Made by a program: the position numbers and the translations under genes. The notes under the pieces are model-generated. The model worked only from the letters and a program-made list of their open reading frames with translations, was not told where the DNA came from and did not search any database. From Tsuneonella suprasediminis (GTDB lineage Bacteria > Pseudomonadota > Alphaproteobacteria > Sphingomonadales > Sphingomonadaceae), in NCBI RefSeq assembly GCF_003605755.1, contig NZ_RAHJ01000008.1:1-64000 (forward strand): 64,000 nucleotides of DNA, in the 5' to 3' direction. Shown here piece after piece: positions 1-8,464 of the stretch; position 1 is the stretch's first letter; each line of letters opens with the position of its first letter.

Positions 1-75
1 TGAGAACGGCGGTGCAAAATTAGACCACGGTAGCGGCGGCGAAGTGCTGCTGCGGGCGGCGTAAAAGTCGTCCAC
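1..75 (+). repeat. IS21 left end with two transposase-binding repeats
   Basis: The outer repeat is at 1-28 and the inner repeat at 48-75. Both share the core GGCGG-N3-AAAA-N5-CCA. The inner copy is the one that perfectly matches the outer repeat of the right end. Confidence 0.75.
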
Positions 76-123
76 TTTTTCCCTTTTCGCGATGCTGGCG
101 AGGAGGGATGAGGGATTTACACC

Positions 124-1614
124 GTGGAACTTTACCTGAAGGTTCGTCTTGCCTGCGCGGGCGGCATGAGCGCCCGGGCGGCAGCGAAGCATTTCAACAT
201 ATCGCGCGACACGGTCCGCAAGATGCTGTCGTATTCCGAGCCGCCCGGTTACCGTCGCAGCGCCCCGGTGCGGCGACCGAAGCTGGAAGCGTTCATACCG
301 ATCATCGACGGCTGGCTGGATGGGGACCGGTCGGTCCCGCGCAAGCAGCGCCATACGGCGAAGCGTGTGTTCGATCGCCTTCGCGAAGAGCATGGCTTCA
401 CCGGAGGCTACACGATCATCAAGGATTACATCCGGGATCGGGATCAGCGCAGCCGGGAGATGTTCGTGCCGCTGGCACACGCACCCGGCCATGGGCAGGC
501 AGATTTTGGAGAAGCTCTGGTCGAGATCGGCGGGGTGGAGCAGAAGGCGCACTTCTTCGTGCTCGATCTGCCGCACAGCGACGCCTGCTACGTACGCGCC
601 TATCCGGCTGCCGTTGCCGAGGCCTGGATGGACGGCCATGTCCACGCCTTTGCGTTCTTCGGCGCGGTGCCGCTGTCGATCGTCTACGACAACGACCGCT
701 GCCTGGTCTCGAAGATCCTGCCTGACGGGACGCGGCTGCGCGCGAGGCTGTTCAGCGCCTTCCTGTCGCACTACCTGATCCGTGATCGTTACGGCCGCCC
801 CGGCAAGGGTAACGATAAGGGCGGCGTTGAAGGCCTTGTCGGCTATTGCCGGCGCAACTTCATGGTGCCGATCCCCCGGTTCCCGACATGGGAGGCGTTC
901 AACCTGTGGCTCGAGGAGCAATGCCGCAAACGGCAGAACGACCGGCTGCGGGGCGAGAGTGAGACGATTGGCGAGAGGCTGCGGCGCGATCTGGCGGCGA
1001 TGCAGGAACTGCCGGCTTCCCCCTTCGAGGCCTGTGACCAGACCAGCGGCCAGGTCTCATCGCAGGCGCTGGTGCGTTACCGGACCAACGATTACTCGGT
1101 GCCGGTGCGCTTCGGCCACCAGGAGGTGTGGATCAGGGGCTATGTCGACGAGGTGGTGATCGGTTGCCGGGGCGAGATCATTGCCCGCCATGTGCGCAGC
1201 TACGAGCGCGAGGATGTGATCTTCGATCCGATCCATTACCTTCCCCTGATCGAACAGAAGATCAATGCCCTCGATCAGGCCGCACCATTGCAGGGCTGGG
1301 ACCTGCCCGAGGTATTTACAACGCTGCGCCGGCTGATGGAGACGCGCATGGGCAAGCATGGCCGGCGCGAATATGTGCAGGTACTGCGCCTGCTGGAGAG
1401 CTTCGCTCTGGCCGATCTGCATGGCGCGGTGAAGCAGGCCCTTGATATGGGCGCGATCGGCTTCGATGCGGTGAAGCATCTCCTGTTATGCCGGGTGGAG
1501 CGCCGCCCGCCCCGACTGGACATGGCGATCTATCCCTACCTGCCCAGGGCCAGAGTGGAGACAACATCGGCGCGCTCGTACATGCGGCTGTTGACCGGCG
1601 GAGCAGCGGCATGA
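124..1614 (+). CDS. istA: IS21 transposase IstA
   Basis: A DDE-type transposase of 496 residues that catalyses strand cleavage and transfer for the surrounding element. It has an N-terminal helix-turn-helix (about residues 15-40, ARAAAKHFNISRDTVRKML) and an RNase H-like catalytic core with the acidic triad visible as D127 (QADFGE), D189 (YDND) and E236 (GGVEG). A C-terminal Mu-type beta-barrel region follows around 310-370. The start is a GTG at 124; no better start lies between the left repeats and this point. It overlaps istB by 4 bases (ATGA), implying translational coupling. Length is usual for the family and the frame is intact, so the element may be active. Confidence 0.95.
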   Translation: MELYLKVRLACAGGMSARAAAKHFNISRDTVRKMLSYSEPPGYRRSAPVRRPKLEAFIPIIDGWLDGDRSVPRKQRHTAKRVFDRLREEHGFTGGYTIIKDYIRDRDQRSREMFVPLAHAPGHGQADFGEALVEIGGVEQKAHFFVLDLPHSDACYVRAYPAAVAEAWMDGHVHAFAFFGAVPLSIVYDNDRCLVSKILPDGTRLRARLFSAFLSHYLIRDRYGRPGKGNDKGGVEGLVGYCRRNFMVPIPRFPTWEAFNLWLEEQCRKRQNDRLRGESETIGERLRRDLAAMQELPASPFEACDQTSGQVSSQALVRYRTNDYSVPVRFGHQEVWIRGYVDEVVIGCRGEIIARHVRSYEREDVIFDPIHYLPLIEQKINALDQAAPLQGWDLPEVFTTLRRLMETRMGKHGRREYVQVLRLLESFALADLHGAVKQALDMGAIGFDAVKHLLLCRVERRPPRLDMAIYPYLPRARVETTSARSYMRLLTGGAAA

Positions 1615-2378
1615 GCAGCCAAGCTCCCGAACTGCTGCTCGCCAGCCACCTCAAGACGCTCAAGCTGCCAACCTTCCTGCGCGAGCATGACAAGCTGGCC
1701 CGGCAATGCGCAGCAGAGGGCGTAGATCATGTCCGCTACCTTGCTCGGCTTGTCGAACTGGAACTGATCGACCGGGAACGCCGGATGGTCGAGCGCCGGA
1801 TCAAGGCCGCGCGGTTCCCGGCCGCCAAGAGCCTCGACAGCTTCGACTTTGCCGCCATTCCGAAGCTCAACAAGATGCAGGTGCTCGAACTGGCGCGTTG
1901 TGACTGGATTACCCGTCGCGAGAACGTCATCGCCCTTGGCCCGTCGGGGACCGGCAAGACCCATGTCGCGATCGGTCTTGGCCTGGCGGCCTGCCAGAAG
2001 GGCCTGACGGTCGGGTTCATCACTGCTTCCGCGCTGGTCAGCGAGATGATGGAGGCACGCGACGAACGCCGCCTACTGCGCTTACACAAGCAGATGACCG
2101 GCTATAAGCTTCTCATCATCGATGAGCTGGGGTTCGTGCCCCTCTCCAAAACCGGCGCGGAACTGCTGTTCGAGCTGATCTCACAGCGCTACGAACGCGG
2201 CTCGACGCTGATCACCAGCAACCTGCCGTTCGACGAATGGACCGAGACGTTCGGTTCCGAGCGCCTGACAGGCGCGCTCCTCGACCGGCTCACCCACCAC
2301 GTCAGCATCCTCGAGATGAACGGCGAGAGCTATCGCCTGGCCCAGAGCCAGGCACGCAAAGCACGTCCCAACCCCTGA
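1611..2378 (+). CDS. istB: IS21 helper ATPase IstB
   Basis: An AAA+ ATPase of 255 residues, related to DnaC, that assembles on target DNA and delivers it to IstA. The Walker A motif GPSGTGKT is at residues 110-117, and the Walker B motif LLIIDELG follows about 55 residues later. The N-terminal helical region (1-75) is the IstA- and DNA-contacting part in characterised relatives. The ATG at 1611 overlaps the istA stop. Intact and of normal length. Confidence 0.95.
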   Translation: MSSQAPELLLASHLKTLKLPTFLREHDKLARQCAAEGVDHVRYLARLVELELIDRERRMVERRIKAARFPAAKSLDSFDFAAIPKLNKMQVLELARCDWITRRENVIALGPSGTGKTHVAIGLGLAACQKGLTVGFITASALVSEMMEARDERRLLRLHKQMTGYKLLIIDELGFVPLSKTGAELLFELISQRYERGSTLITSNLPFDEWTETFGSERLTGALLDRLTHHVSILEMNGESYRLAQSQARKARPNP

Positions 2379-2389
2379 CAGAAACGGCA

Positions 2390-2450
2390 ATCCGGGTGTT
2401 GGCGACCCCCGCTCGGGCTACGCCCTCCCGGCGCTCGCCAACACCCGGAT
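2390..2450 (+). terminator. long hairpin after istB
   Basis: Bases 2390-2405 and 2435-2450 form a perfect 16-bp inverted repeat around a 29-base GC-rich loop, 11 bases after the istB stop and before the right-end repeats. There is no T tract. It could end istAB transcription or insulate the element from the neighbouring gene. Confidence 0.5.
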
Positions 2451-2453
2451 CAA

Positions 2454-2504
2454 GTGGCCTGGTTTTGCTCCGCCCAATGGACGACTTTTACGCCGCCGTT
2501 GACA
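2454..2504 (+). repeat. IS21 right end with two transposase-binding repeats
   Basis: The outer repeat at 2478-2504 ends in GACA. The inner repeat at 2454-2476 has the GCAAAA core of the left outer repeat when read on the minus strand. Confidence 0.75.
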
Positions 2505-2507
2505 GTG

Positions 2508-2924
2508 ATGTCGCTTCATCGGGATATCAATCGCTTGTTCGACGACATGTTTCGCGGGTTTTCCATGCCGTCGCTGCCGTCCATCGGACGCAGCCTTGGC
2601 TGGCCGCGGCTCGAATTGTCGGAAAACGACAAGGAAATCCGGGTCACGGCCGAGTTGCCGGGCATGGAAGAAAAGGACATCGAAATCAGCCTGGACGATC
2701 ACCAACTGGTGATTTGGGGCGAAAAGAAGTCCGAAACCAGCGACGAGGAACGCGGCTATTCGGAACGCAGCTATGGCCGCTTCGAACGTCGCATCGGCCT
2801 GCCTTCGCAGATCGACGAGGACAAGGTCGAGGCGGCCTTCCGTAATGGTGTTCTGACCGTTACGGTTCCGCGTACCGCAGAAGCGGCAAAGGGACGCAAG
2901 ACGATCCCGATCAACGCCGGTTAA
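2508..2924 (+). CDS. Hsp20-family small heat-shock protein, 5' end cut by IS21
   Basis: An ATP-independent holdase that keeps unfolding proteins soluble. The alpha-crystallin domain is complete: it begins at RLELSENDKEIRV, has the family signature ELPGMEEKDIEI, and ends with GVLTVTVPR before a short tail. Related proteins carry about 20-30 more residues before the SLHRDINRLFDDMF segment; here that segment starts at the first codon after the IS21 end (2504), so the insertion removed the native start and promoter. An ATG at 2508 remains in frame, giving 138 residues. It can be translated only from IS-borne or read-through transcription. It converges with the HtrA gene, a common partner in heat-stress clusters. 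Confidence 0.85.
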   Translation: MSLHRDINRLFDDMFRGFSMPSLPSIGRSLGWPRLELSENDKEIRVTAELPGMEEKDIEISLDDHQLVIWGEKKSETSDEERGYSERSYGRFERRIGLPSQIDEDKVEAAFRNGVLTVTVPRTAEAAKGRKTIPINAG

Positions 2925-2974
2925 TGGCAGCCGTGAGGGCCGGTCCTACCAGTGGACCAGCCCTTCTTCTTGCA

Positions 2975-4108
2975 TCAGCTTCCCGGTTCGAGTTCGAGCC
3001 TGGCTGTTCGCTCTTCGCCGCCGCGCATCAGCGTAAGTTCGACGCTTTGTCCGACCCGAAAATCGTCAAGCCGGGCGAGCAGATCGCCGACCCTGGAAAC
3101 GGGTTTGCCGTTCAGAGCGGTAACGATGTCCCCTGGAGCGACCCCGCGCCTTGTGCGCTGGGCAGCAACCAGACCGGCGCGCTCCGCAGATGACCCGGGA
3201 TCGACCCGCAGGACGAAAACGCCCTCGATCCCCGAGGCGCGCTTGAGCCGGTCGTTTATATCGTCATCGCTTTCAACGCCAAGGCTGGGCCGCGTATAGC
3301 GCCCCTCGGAAATGAGCTGCGGCACAACGCGCATGACCGTATCGACCGGTACGGCAAAGCCGATCCCGGCCGATGCCCCGGAAGGACTATAGATCGCTGT
3401 ATTGATCCCGATCAGTCGGCCCGCGGAATCGAGCAGCGGACCACCCGAATTACCGGGATTTATGGCGGCATCGGTCTGGATGAGGTGCCGAATGTCGGGA
3501 CCATTCTCATTCGGCAGCGAACGATCCAGCGCCGAAACGATGCCCTTGGTCAGGGTCCAGTCCAGTCCGAACGGGTTTCCGATTGCGAAAACATTCTGTC
3601 CGACCTGCAGGTCGCTGCTTGTCCCGATTGGCACCCGCGCGGGCGCAGTGAAGCCCGCACCGCCTATTTTCAGGACAGCAAGATCGTGCTGTGGGCTAAC
3701 ACCGACCAGCGTGGCGGAAAACTGGCGACCGTCGGCAAGCTGGATTTGCGCTTCGGAGGCGCCTTCGATGACATGGAAATTTGTGACAATATGGCCGGCC
3801 TCGTCCCATACGAGACCCGAGCCCGATCCGCGCGGCACGCTATAGACATTGCGTGTCCAGAAATCGGCGACCCGCTGCCGTGTGGAAATGAACACGACTG
3901 AATCGCGCGCATTGCGAAACAGGTCGATAGTGGCGCGTTCATCCGCGCCAAGATCGCCCCGCGCAGTGACGACGCGTGGTTCGGCAACCGGGGCGGATTG
4001 GTTGATCAAGAGGGCTGCGGAGGCGGCAAGAAGAAGGACGTTCATGATGATAAGGAGTTGGAAGTAGGTTCTTGACTTCGATACCTTGAGGTTAGGGGAT
4101 CTATCCAT
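2975..4108 (-). CDS. HtrA/DegS-like membrane-anchored serine protease with one PDZ domain
   Basis: A 377-residue periplasmic quality-control protease. One hydrophobic segment at about 17-36 anchors it to the inner membrane. The trypsin-like domain shows the catalytic triad H112 (TNFHVIEG), D142 (HDLAVLK) and S221 (NPGNSGGPL). A single PDZ domain occupies about 270-372. One PDZ plus an uncleaved anchor resembles DegS or AlgW more than two-PDZ DegP. It converges on the Hsp20 gene with a 50-base gap. Hsp20, HtrA and FtsH together recall mobile heat-tolerance loci of other Proteobacteria. Confidence 0.93.
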   Translation of the reverse strand: MDRSPNLKVSKSRTYFQLLIIMNVLLLAASAALLINQSAPVAEPRVVTARGDLGADERATIDLFRNARDSVVFISTRQRVADFWTRNVYSVPRGSGSGLVWDEAGHIVTNFHVIEGASEAQIQLADGRQFSATLVGVSPQHDLAVLKIGGAGFTAPARVPIGTSSDLQVGQNVFAIGNPFGLDWTLTKGIVSALDRSLPNENGPDIRHLIQTDAAINPGNSGGPLLDSAGRLIGINTAIYSPSGASAGIGFAVPVDTVMRVVPQLISEGRYTRPSLGVESDDDINDRLKRASGIEGVFVLRVDPGSSAERAGLVAAQRTRRGVAPGDIVTALNGKPVSRVGDLLARLDDFRVGQSVELTLMRGGEERTARLELEPGS

Positions 4109-4643
4109 GGAGGAAACTTACGTGTTCGGCAGCTCATATCAACTGTGGTGTGAGGCAAAGGGTCGCTCGTGATGATGGATTTTTTGCCAAACCCTTCTTA
4201 TACAGCGCTCACGACAAGCGCGAGTTTATCCCGTCTTGGATCTCAGCGCCGGTCCACCATCCCCAACCGCGCGAGCGTTGCAAGGCTTGTGAGGAATTCG
4301 ATGAAGCCATCCAGCTATTACGACTGGATCGTCGATCTTATGAAAGAACTGGTGCGTTGCTAGGTTCGCCTACGCCCAGATGCAAATCAGTTTATCGTCC
4401 GCTATTCTGAACACAATGAGAGCAATGAACCAGTCGTAACTCCCGTCGAAAAGTCGTGGATTGCATGTGCTGGGCGGCGATAGGGAATGTACCGGCAACC
4501 AAGGCACAACTCGTCCTGACTTGATGTTGCTGAATAAGGAATGGTCCGACCAGAGTCATAAGAGAGGGAAGGGGGCTTGCTTCTGATTGAGCCGAATGAG
4601 CGTCGAAAGTCGGTGCTTGGGCTCGCAATCAGGAGTATGTCCC
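4109..4643. other. intergenic region with no convincing gene
   Basis: 535 bases between the divergent HtrA and ParB-like genes. Several short open frames exist (for example 4150-4410) but none has a good ribosome-binding site or recognisable protein. It probably holds both promoters; no clear operator repeat was found. A ribosome-binding site AGGAG at 4631-4635 serves the downstream ATG. Confidence 0.5.
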
Positions 4644-6632
4644 ATGATCAAGTCGATCCCGCTAACCAAGCTGATCCAGTCCCCTCGCAATGTGCGCCGT
4701 CACGGTGACCCAGCCGCGGATTCCGAACTGAAAGCGAGCATTGCAGCCCATGGGTTGTTGCAGAACCTCATCGTTCGGCCTGCGGCTCGTGGCAAATTCG
4801 AGGTCGAAGCCGGAGAGCGCCGTCGTTGCGCCTTGCTGGCGCTTGCCGAAGAGAAAGTCCTGCCAAAGGGCTACGAGGTTACCTGCCTTGTGCTTGAGGA
4901 CGATGTGGAAATCGCAGTCGAAACAAGCCTGGCCGAAAACTTCCATCGCCTTGCGATGAACCCGGCCGACGAAGCGCAGGCGTTCGCTGCCCTCATTGAT
5001 GCTGGTGCCTCGACGGAAGATGTCGCGCGCCGCTTCGGGCTGACGGTCCGCTTTGTCGAAGGCCGTCTGCGTCTCGCGACCCTCGCGCCTGTCGTCTTCG
5101 ATGCTCTGGCATCCGGCGAAATCACTCTCGATCTCGCCAAAGCTTTCGGCGCGACCTCCGACCAGGAAATTCAGGCTCGCGTCTATGAACAGGCGTCTTC
5201 GGGCTATTATGCACCCAGCGCCGACAGTATCCGGCGCATGGTGCTCTCCGGCACGGTTCGCGGCAGCGATGCTCGGGCCCGTCTTGTCGGTCGCGAAGCC
5301 TATATCGCGGCAGGTGGCCGGATCGAACGCGAACTCTTCGACGACGATGACAGCGAGTCCTGGGTCGATGTCGCGCTTCTGGAAACCCTCGCCTCGGAGG
5401 AGATGGAAAGGCGTGCCAAGGCGCTCGCAGCAGAGCAGGGTCTTGCCTGGGTCAAGCCGACGCTTGACGCCTATGCCAGTCACGATCTCGTCGAAGGCCT
5501 CATACGCCTTCCGGCCGAGCCGGCTCCGTTGACTGACGCCGAACTGGCCCGCCTTGACGAACTCGATGCTTCCTACGACGAGCATGCGGCCATTCTCGAG
5601 GACGAAGACAGCGCCGAAGAAGCAATTGCTGCGGCTGAGGCGACGATCGAAGCGATCGAACGCGAATGCCAGGACATTCGGGCAAAGCCCCCGGAGCTGG
5701 CGCCCGAACTGAAGGCCGATGCCGGAATGATCCTCGTTCTCTCGCGCGACGGCACACCGGTCCTCCAGCCGGTTTTCTACGGCGAGCGCGATATCGAAGT
5801 CGTTGGTGACGACGATGTCGTCGAAGTCGTGGCGAGTGTCTTCAGTGATGGCAAACGCCGTGCAGCGCTTTCCAAGCGTCTGGTCGACGAACTTGCGATG
5901 CAACGTCGTGACGTGCTCGCGCTCCACGTGGCATCGGATCCCGGCCTTTCGCTCGACATCATGGTCTTCACCCTCGCGGATGCCGACACCCACGACTGGC
6001 GGTCACGCGCGGCCACGACCCTGCGTGGCGGCGTCCCTGCGGGTCCGATTGTCGGGTTCGAAGCGAAGGATGCGCCGGCAAGTGCATCCCTTGCTGACCT
6101 GCGCTCTTGTCTCGATGAGAGCTGGCGATCTGGCGAAGACGCTTCGTCGCGCTTCAAGATGTTTCGGACACTCTCTGATGAAAGTCGCGCAGCATGGCTC
6201 GGCTTTGTCGTCGCTCGCACACTCGAGGCGAGCCTCAACATGCCAGGCGAACGCCAAATCGCATTCCAGGATCATCTGGGCAGCGCGATCGGCATCGATA
6301 TGGCGCAATGGTGGCGTCCGACCGCGGCAAACTACTTCGACCGAGTCTCGAAGCAGGTCATCCTCGATGCGCTCACCGATGTCGGCGGCCTGGAACTGTC
6401 CTCGCGCTTCGCATCGGTGAAAAAGGGCGATCTCGCGATGAGCGCCGAGCGCGTCTTCGCGGGGACCTACATCACCGAGGTCGAAGTTCGGGAAAGAGCC
6501 CTCGCCTGGGTACCCGAAGTCATGCGTTTTGCCGACCAGCCGGAAATTCCTGCCGATAACGAAGCGCAAAGTCCCGACGCGGATTTCGTCGCCAACGACG
6601 ACAATCAGCCCCCGAGCGAGCTGGCCGCCTGA
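4644..6632 (+). CDS. ParB/KorB-like nuclease-domain protein
   Basis: A 662-residue protein with a ParB/Srx N-terminal domain: residues 1-110 contain the GERRRCAL box (57-64) and the SLAENFHR box (95-102) that bind nucleotide in ParB proteins. A helix-turn-helix follows at about 120-150 (TEDVARRFGLTVRFVEGRL). The long C-terminal part is acidic and unassigned. The ATG at 4644 is chosen because AGGAG lies 8 bases upstream. No parA partner or parS-like repeats are nearby, so it is probably not a classic partition protein. Its place in the leading region beside ardC and ssb suggests a role in establishment or DNA processing; this is inference. Confidence 0.85.
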   Translation: MIKSIPLTKLIQSPRNVRRHGDPAADSELKASIAAHGLLQNLIVRPAARGKFEVEAGERRRCALLALAEEKVLPKGYEVTCLVLEDDVEIAVETSLAENFHRLAMNPADEAQAFAALIDAGASTEDVARRFGLTVRFVEGRLRLATLAPVVFDALASGEITLDLAKAFGATSDQEIQARVYEQASSGYYAPSADSIRRMVLSGTVRGSDARARLVGREAYIAAGGRIERELFDDDDSESWVDVALLETLASEEMERRAKALAAEQGLAWVKPTLDAYASHDLVEGLIRLPAEPAPLTDAELARLDELDASYDEHAAILEDEDSAEEAIAAAEATIEAIERECQDIRAKPPELAPELKADAGMILVLSRDGTPVLQPVFYGERDIEVVGDDDVVEVVASVFSDGKRRAALSKRLVDELAMQRRDVLALHVASDPGLSLDIMVFTLADADTHDWRSRAATTLRGGVPAGPIVGFEAKDAPASASLADLRSCLDESWRSGEDASSRFKMFRTLSDESRAAWLGFVVARTLEASLNMPGERQIAFQDHLGSAIGIDMAQWWRPTAANYFDRVSKQVILDALTDVGGLELSSRFASVKKGDLAMSAERVFAGTYITEVEVRERALAWVPEVMRFADQPEIPADNEAQSPDADFVANDDNQPPSELAA

Positions 6633-6667
6633 CCTCCTCCTGACAGGAACGGCTGCTCGCCAACGTG

Positions 6668-6701
6668 AAGCGGTCCTCCGGCACATGCCGGGGGGCCGCT
6701 T
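6668..6701 (+). terminator. strong hairpin after the ParB-like gene
   Basis: A 15-bp stem (two G-U pairs) with a 4-base ACAT loop, 36 bases past the stop. It lacks a T run, so it may act as a terminator, an mRNA stabiliser, or a single-strand structure in transferred DNA. Confidence 0.5.
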
Positions 6702-6787
6702 CCTTCATGGAAAGAGAGCGGAGGGGGCTCCGGGATCTCCGGCACTGACCGACGGAACTGTCGTCAGGCCATTTCAGGAGATCCAAC

Positions 6788-7729
6788 ATGGCCTATCGCA
6801 AGGGACAAAGCGGCGGAGTGTCGCCTGCTACCCGTATCACCCAGGAAATCATCGCCCGCCTCGAGTCCGGCACGAAACCGTGGATCAAGCCATGGCGCGG
6901 TGTGCCAGTCTCGCGCCCATTGCGGGCGTGCGGCATCCCTTATCGCGGCATGAATGTATTCTGGCTCTGGATGGTTGCCGACATGTGCGGTTACGCCTCG
7001 CCGTTCTGGATGACCTACAATCAGGCCAAAGAACTGGGCGCACAGGTGCGCAAGGGTGAAAAATCCACCATCGCCATCTTCTACAAGAGCTACACCAAGG
7101 AAGTCGAAGCCCCCCACACCGGCGAAAAAACCGACGAAAGTCGTCGTGTGTTGAAGGCCTATCCGGTTTTCAATGCCGATCAGGTCGAAGGTCTTCCGGA
7201 ACGTTTCCATCCCGCCGCGACGCTTGAGGTGGTGGAGCCCGAGGGCCGTCAGGCTGAACTCGACTCATTCTTTGCCAGTATTCCGGCCGTCCTGCGTCAT
7301 CAGGGCGACGAAGCCTATTATGAACCAGTGGCTGACCGGGTGACAATGCCGCCCTTGCATCTCTTCTCAGGCTTCGACCACTATTACGCGACGCTCGCGC
7401 ACGAGCTATCGCATTGGACCGGTCATGCCAGCCGCCTCGACCGTAATCTCAAGAATCGATTTGGTTCTGCAGCTTACGCTGCTGAGGAACTCATTGCCGA
7501 ACTTTCGAGCGCCATGCTCGGCGCTGAACTCGGTCTGCCAGTCACACACTTGGATAGCCATGCGAGTTATATCGAGCATTGGCTCAAGCTCCTGAAGCAG
7601 GATGACCGTGCCATTCTCACCGCTGCCGCGAAGGCTGAGGAAGCATCAAGGCTTCTGCTCAAACTCGGGGGACGGACCTCTGCCGATGATATTGACGAAG
7701 CGTCTGCCGACGCTGCGCTGGCCGCTTGA
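6788..7729 (+). CDS. ardC: ArdC-type antirestriction protein
   Basis: A 313-residue protein combining the ArdC N-terminal single-stranded-DNA-binding domain (about 10-130, with GTKPWIKPWR) and a C-terminal zincin-like metallopeptidase domain with HELSHWTGH at 205-213. ArdC proteins protect incoming plasmid DNA from restriction, partly by coating single strands. The ATG has GGAG 7 bases upstream. It is followed after 11 bases by a small gene with a strong ribosome site, so they are probably co-transcribed. Placement in the leading region fits an early role in the recipient. Confidence 0.93.
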   Translation: MAYRKGQSGGVSPATRITQEIIARLESGTKPWIKPWRGVPVSRPLRACGIPYRGMNVFWLWMVADMCGYASPFWMTYNQAKELGAQVRKGEKSTIAIFYKSYTKEVEAPHTGEKTDESRRVLKAYPVFNADQVEGLPERFHPAATLEVVEPEGRQAELDSFFASIPAVLRHQGDEAYYEPVADRVTMPPLHLFSGFDHYYATLAHELSHWTGHASRLDRNLKNRFGSAAYAAEELIAELSSAMLGAELGLPVTHLDSHASYIEHWLKLLKQDDRAILTAAAKAEEASRLLLKLGGRTSADDIDEASADAALAA

Positions 7730-7740
7730 AGGAGGGCATC

Positions 7741-8163
7741 ATGGGCCGATCGGTCAGCTATCCCAGCGGGGCCATTGTCGCCTTCACCGTGCTCGAAGTC
7801 GAAAACGACGACGACTGGGACTTCGAATATGAATGGCTCCGCGAGGATCTGCGCGAGCGCGCAGGGCAGGCTTTCCCTTCCCTGATCGCGCACGACGGTT
7901 GGCGAGGCCGCGAAGACAGTATCCTCATGCGCAATGCCTATGCGGATTTCGGCGTGTCGGTTTACGCCGGCCTGGTTGCGGTGTGGATCGTCGAGCGTGA
8001 CGATGGCGCCTATTGGGATGCCGATTGGCGCACGGCCAGATCGCCCAGAGCACAACGCTGGCTGTCCCAGATCGCCTCGCGCTTTGAAGCGTTGTTCGGC
8101 GACTACGTCTGCCTCGGTCACATGTCGAACGGTGAGGGCGTCTACGCAAAACGGGTGGCCTGA
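7741..8163 (+). CDS. small protein of unknown function after ardC
   Basis: A 140-residue soluble acidic protein with no signal or membrane segment and many Trp residues (for example DDDWDFEYEWL near residue 25). I do not recognise a domain. AGGAGG lies 6 bases before the ATG at 7741. It is close behind ardC and likely in the same operon. In this context an anti-defence or establishment role is possible but unproven. Confidence 0.7.
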   Translation: MGRSVSYPSGAIVAFTVLEVENDDDWDFEYEWLREDLRERAGQAFPSLIAHDGWRGREDSILMRNAYADFGVSVYAGLVAVWIVERDDGAYWDADWRTARSPRAQRWLSQIASRFEALFGDYVCLGHMSNGEGVYAKRVA

Positions 8164-8464
8164 ATGCGCCGCTCACTGGTGAGCGTACACATGCACCTGT
8201 CCTGACTGACGAAGCCCGCATGTGCACTCATGGTCTGAAGCCATGCGAGAGAGGCCCTGGGCCAGCCGCCAGTCTTCCGCAACCCGGCTTGCGCAGGCCC
8301 GTGTTGGCCCGGCCCTGTGGGCCGTTGGCCTGCCCGCGCCAGCCTTCCCAAGCGGGTTTCCCCTGTCGGGTGCGGAGACTGCCTCAAGCTGGCCCTGACG
8401 GACTCTCGCTGGCGCAGCCATGAGCGGGTGCGTCAGCCTCACACCAGTCAGGAGGACAATACCC
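8164..8464. other. GC-rich gene-free leader with short inverted repeats
   Basis: 301 bases before the DUF2493 gene. It holds several short inverted repeats (for example CATGG/CCATG around 8232-8250 and GGCCC/GGGCC near 8300-8330) and a strong AGGAGG at 8451-8456 for the next gene. It may be a promoter active on single-stranded DNA or an untranslated leader; no gene is apparent. Confidence 0.4.

Larger units (their letters stand above)
1..2504 (+). mobile_element. IS21-family insertion sequence, apparently complete
   Basis: The element carries istA and istB with the usual 4-bp ATGA overlap and is bounded by TG...CA ends. The first 27 bases match the reverse complement of 2478-2504 at 20 of 27 positions. 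A second repeat lies inside each end: 55-74 is a perfect 20-bp inverted match to 2478-2497, and 2454-2476 resembles the inverted copy of 6-28. Multiple transposase-binding repeats at both ends are typical of IS21. The window starts exactly at the left TG, so a target duplication cannot be checked. The right end sits directly before the ATG of a truncated Hsp20 gene. Confidence 0.85.

Noticed and set aside
4150-4410. Possible 86-codon gene
   Set aside because: No ribosome-binding site, no recognisable motif and two overlapping alternative frames.
4662-5993. Long minus-strand frame of 443 codons
   Set aside because: It lies wholly inside the ParB-like gene; the translation has no domain-like pattern and is explained by high-GC codon bias.
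4644-6632. Calling this a plasmid partition locus
   Set aside because: There is no parA gene nearby and no repeated parS-like sites; ParB-domain proteins have other roles.
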